A stretch of 14,967 nucleotides of DNA from Spirochaetaceae bacterium (GTDB lineage Bacteria > Spirochaetota > Spirochaetia > B11-G9): assembly GCA_030600745.1 (NCBI GenBank), contig JAUVLL010000032.1, positions 1-14,967 of the forward strand, written 5' to 3'. A program made the position numbers and the translations under genes. Shown one piece after another: positions 13,744 to 14,967 of the stretch. The stretch's first letter is position 1; every line of letters starts with the position of its first letter. The notes beneath the pieces are model-generated. The model saw only the letters and a list, made by a program, of their open reading frames with translations, made no database searches and was not told where the DNA came from.

Positions 13744-14192
13744 CCCAGCTCGTAGAGTTTCATATATTCATATAACTCTTTCATTTTATCTTTTATTGGT
13801 CTGGTTATGACATAGCCGGTTTTTCTGCTTATTCCCGGAAGAAATAAAAAAAGTCCAGCCAGATCTCCGATAAATCCCGGTGTAATTATTAGAATACCGG
13901 CAACCAAAATCCCTGCAAGTCTATAAAACTCTTTTTCGGGATAGTATCCTTCGTTAATAAGCTGTTTGATAATTTTTAGTCTGAATTTAATAAGCGAATA
14001 GCTTAATATGAGTCCAATTAAACTACTGCCTGTCAGTGCTGCAATCATAAAATAACTGCTTATACGGCCTGACAGGAAAATATATACATATACCTCTGCT
14101 ATAGGCAATAGAGAGATAAACATAACTACAATTAAAAATTTCAGAATAAATCCAGTATCAAAAAAACGGATAAGCGCTCTAATTTCAAACAT
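13740..14192 (-). CDS. fxsA: FxsA family membrane protein
   Basis: 150 aa inner-membrane protein (PF04186). Family hallmarks: PIAEVYVYIFL (30-40), a second helix with SSLIGLILSYSLIKF (56-70), and the ITPGFIGDLAGLFLFLPG block (103-120), which matches the TPGF-D-GLLLxxP core. In E. coli the homologue modulates F-plasmid exclusion of phage T7; the cellular role is unknown. The first about 20 residues (FEIRALIRFF) are a longer N-terminus than usual. No Shine-Dalgarno is visible before ATG 14192, but TTGCCA (complement of 14222-14227), 17 nt, and TATCTT (complement of 14199-14204) lie 6 nt from the ATG, so the message may be leaderless. The gene converges on the WecG-like gene, and the two stops overlap in TTAA (13740-13743). 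Confidence 0.9.
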   Translation of the reverse strand: MFEIRALIRFFDTGFILKFLIVVMFISLLPIAEVYVYIFLSGRISSYFMIAALTGSSLIGLILSYSLIKFRLKIIKQLINEGYYPEKEFYRLAGILVAGILIITPGFIGDLAGLFLFLPGISRKTGYVITRPIKDKMKELYEYMKLYELG

Positions 14193-14198
14193 GGAAGA

Positions 14199-14227
14199 AA
14201 GATATCATAAGGGGAATGGGATGGCAA
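14199..14227 (-). promoter_or_regulatory. Candidate fxsA promoter
   Basis: Read on the minus strand: -35 TTGCCA (14227-14222, 5 of 6 consensus bases), 17-nt spacer, -10 TATCTT (14204-14199). The -10 ends 6 nt before ATG 14192, putting the start of transcription near the first codon. A run of nine G (14232-14240; C on this strand) ends 4 bp upstream of the -35. Confidence 0.45.
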
Positions 14228-14231
14228 GAGA

Positions 14232-14240
14232 GGGGGGGGG
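14232..14240 (+). repeat. Homopolymeric G9 tract next to the fxsA promoter
   Basis: Nine consecutive G residues, with a second run of six G at 14259-14264, in an otherwise A+T-rich sequence. The tract lies 4 bp upstream of the fxsA -35 candidate and about 100 bp before the MazE-like ORF. Homopolymers of this length slip readily during replication. Confidence 0.7.
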
Positions 14241-14344
14241 ATCAGTTAGCAGTGAGCAGGGGGGATTGGAATAATTTTAAGGGAATAATATAAAAGTCAT
14301 CTTAATAATCCAACATATAGTCAGAAAAGTATTATACTGGTTAT

Positions 14345-14497
14345 ATGTCTAAGATAAATGAAAAGATTCAAATTATTATTAAACCTGCATCACCCAAAAA
14401 AATATATAATATCCATGATCTTGTTAAGAGAATAAAACCCTCACAAAAGCAAAGTGAAGTTGATTGGGGAAAGTCCGAAGGTAATGAAAATATTTAA
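14345..14497 (+). pseudogene. MazE-type antitoxin relic (C-terminal part only)
   Basis: 50 codons, ATG 14345 to TAA 14497, with no Shine-Dalgarno. The product KIQIIIKPASPKK...HDLVKRIKPSQ, then EVDWGK near the end, matches the C-terminal toxin-binding tail of MazE (pattern: DGxLVIxP, then LEELLxxITPENxHxEVDWGxPxGKE). The N-terminal SpoVT/AbrB-like DNA-binding domain is missing: the frame is closed by TAG at 14318-14320, and I saw no IPK-like motif in the upstream frames. No MazF toxin gene follows; the next gene is on the other strand. I read it as the tail of a decayed toxin-antitoxin locus, but a small expressed antitoxin-like peptide cannot be excluded. Confidence 0.5.
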
Positions 14498-14499
14498 AA

Positions 14500-14521
14500 G
14501 GCCATAGACTATCTTATGGCC
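14500..14521 (-). terminator. Hairpin terminator overlapping the stop codon of the CsgG-like gene
   Basis: Perfect 7-bp stem GGCCATA (14500-14506) and TATGGCC (14515-14521), 8-nt loop. On the minus strand it is followed by TTTTAAATATTTT, a U-rich tail. The stop codon (14514-14516) and the last Pro and Trp codons of the gene at 14514-14906 lie in the 5' arm. Confidence 0.65.
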
Positions 14522-14906
14522 AGTTTATTCCAACATCAACAGCTTTAATATTAACTACCAATTTCTGAGGATCCCCGGTATAGGAGCCCAGAAGAAGGAC
14601 ATCTGCCTTAATAAGCTCTCCAATTGAAGAAAGCTCACTCTCTTTCAGGATACCTGAAAGTTCAAGTTTTACCTCTTCCATTACCTTTTCCAGCTGCCCG
14701 CGCTCTACAATACTGATGTTATCAATTTGCGAAAGGGTTGCGGATAACGAATCTGCAAGGGAGGATGAAAGGTATCCCAAACCATCACTTCCGGTCTGAT
14801 TTTCAAAGTTAATTACTGCTACATTTATTTGTGTATCATCAGATTGCGAAAAAAGTCCAGTCACACCCATCATTAAAACCAGGAGAACCAGTGTTATGTG
14901 TTTCAT
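14514..14906 (-). CDS. Exported CsgG/LpoB-like protein, short
   Basis: 130 aa with a signal peptide (HITLVLLVLMMGVTGLFS, cleavage near Gln21, no lipobox Cys). The mature part follows the CsgG-like fold pattern: INVAVINFENQTG (27-39), GLGYLSSSLADSLSATLSQIDNISIVERGQLEKVMEEVKLELSG (42-85), then IKADVLLLGSYTG (99-111) and LVVNIKAVDV (116-125). Family members usually continue with a TG-containing strand and more sequence; here the protein ends abruptly at GINWP, inside a terminator hairpin, so it is short for the family. CsgG-like proteins act in secretion pores or, as LpoB/FlgO-like relatives, in envelope and flagellar assembly. Start supported by AGGA 7 nt upstream of ATG 14906. Role unknown. 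Confidence 0.75.
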   Translation of the reverse strand: MKHITLVLLVLMMGVTGLFSQSDDTQINVAVINFENQTGSDGLGYLSSSLADSLSATLSQIDNISIVERGQLEKVMEEVKLELSGILKESELSSIGELIKADVLLLGSYTGDPQKLVVNIKAVDVGINWP

Positions 14907-14967
14907 GACTACATCCTACATTTAATTACTTTCAGTTTCACAATATACATCATTTCAGTGAAAAATC

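Noticed and set aside
1..14967. CRISPR array, tRNA, rRNA or large riboswitch
   Set aside because: No regularly spaced direct repeats, no cloverleaf or rRNA-like stretches, and no familiar riboswitch core were seen in the intergenic regions.

Overview
The window is about 15 kb of an A+T-rich, didermal bacterial chromosome. My best guess is a free-living or host-associated spirochaete (Spirochaetota). The evidence is indirect: two exported proteins that look like outer-membrane barrels with aromatic C-terminal ends, a CsgG-like exported protein, a lone PTS EIIA domain, and a divergent WecG/TagA-like protein. No rRNA or tRNA gene is present, so the phylum call is an inference from gene content only.

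Left arm (1-2492, all on the minus strand): a metallophosphoesterase that runs off the left edge, 4 nt downstream of a PtsN-like EIIA protein, and a PlsC-type acyltransferase broken by a frameshift exactly in its catalytic HX4D motif. The last ~20 codons of the acyltransferase come from a short dispersed repeat (copy 1, 1675-1791).

Centre-left (2551-4586, plus strand): a compact three-gene operon of two small exported proteins and a membrane polyferredoxin of the NapH/NosR type. It is probably a spirochaete-type electron-transfer module of unknown substrate. An accessory insertion of about 1 kb follows: a toxin-antitoxin pair (BrnT-like toxin, CopG/RHH antitoxin) behind a promoter overlapped by an inverted repeat, and then copy 2 of the dispersed repeat (5307-5467), flanked by an 8-bp direct repeat AAATTATA that looks like a target-site duplication. 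A further palindromic 30-mer lies next to it.

Centre (5601-9670): proS (prolyl-tRNA synthetase) closed by a bidirectional terminator, then two divergent exported beta-barrel candidates.

Right arm (9779-14192): a CpdA/GpdQ-like metallophosphoesterase with no visible Shine-Dalgarno; ctpA (S41 protease), rsmE (16S rRNA m3U1498 methyltransferase) and an overlapping WecG/TagA-like gene in one run; then fxsA converging on it so tightly that both stop codons share TTAA. The last 0.7 kb holds a G9 tract beside the fxsA promoter, a 50-codon relic of a MazE-type antitoxin, and a short CsgG-like exported protein whose stop codon lies inside its own terminator hairpin.

Most genes are housekeeping or envelope genes. 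The accessory signals are the repeat copies, the toxin-antitoxin pair, the broken plsC, the MazE relic and the homopolymeric G tract.
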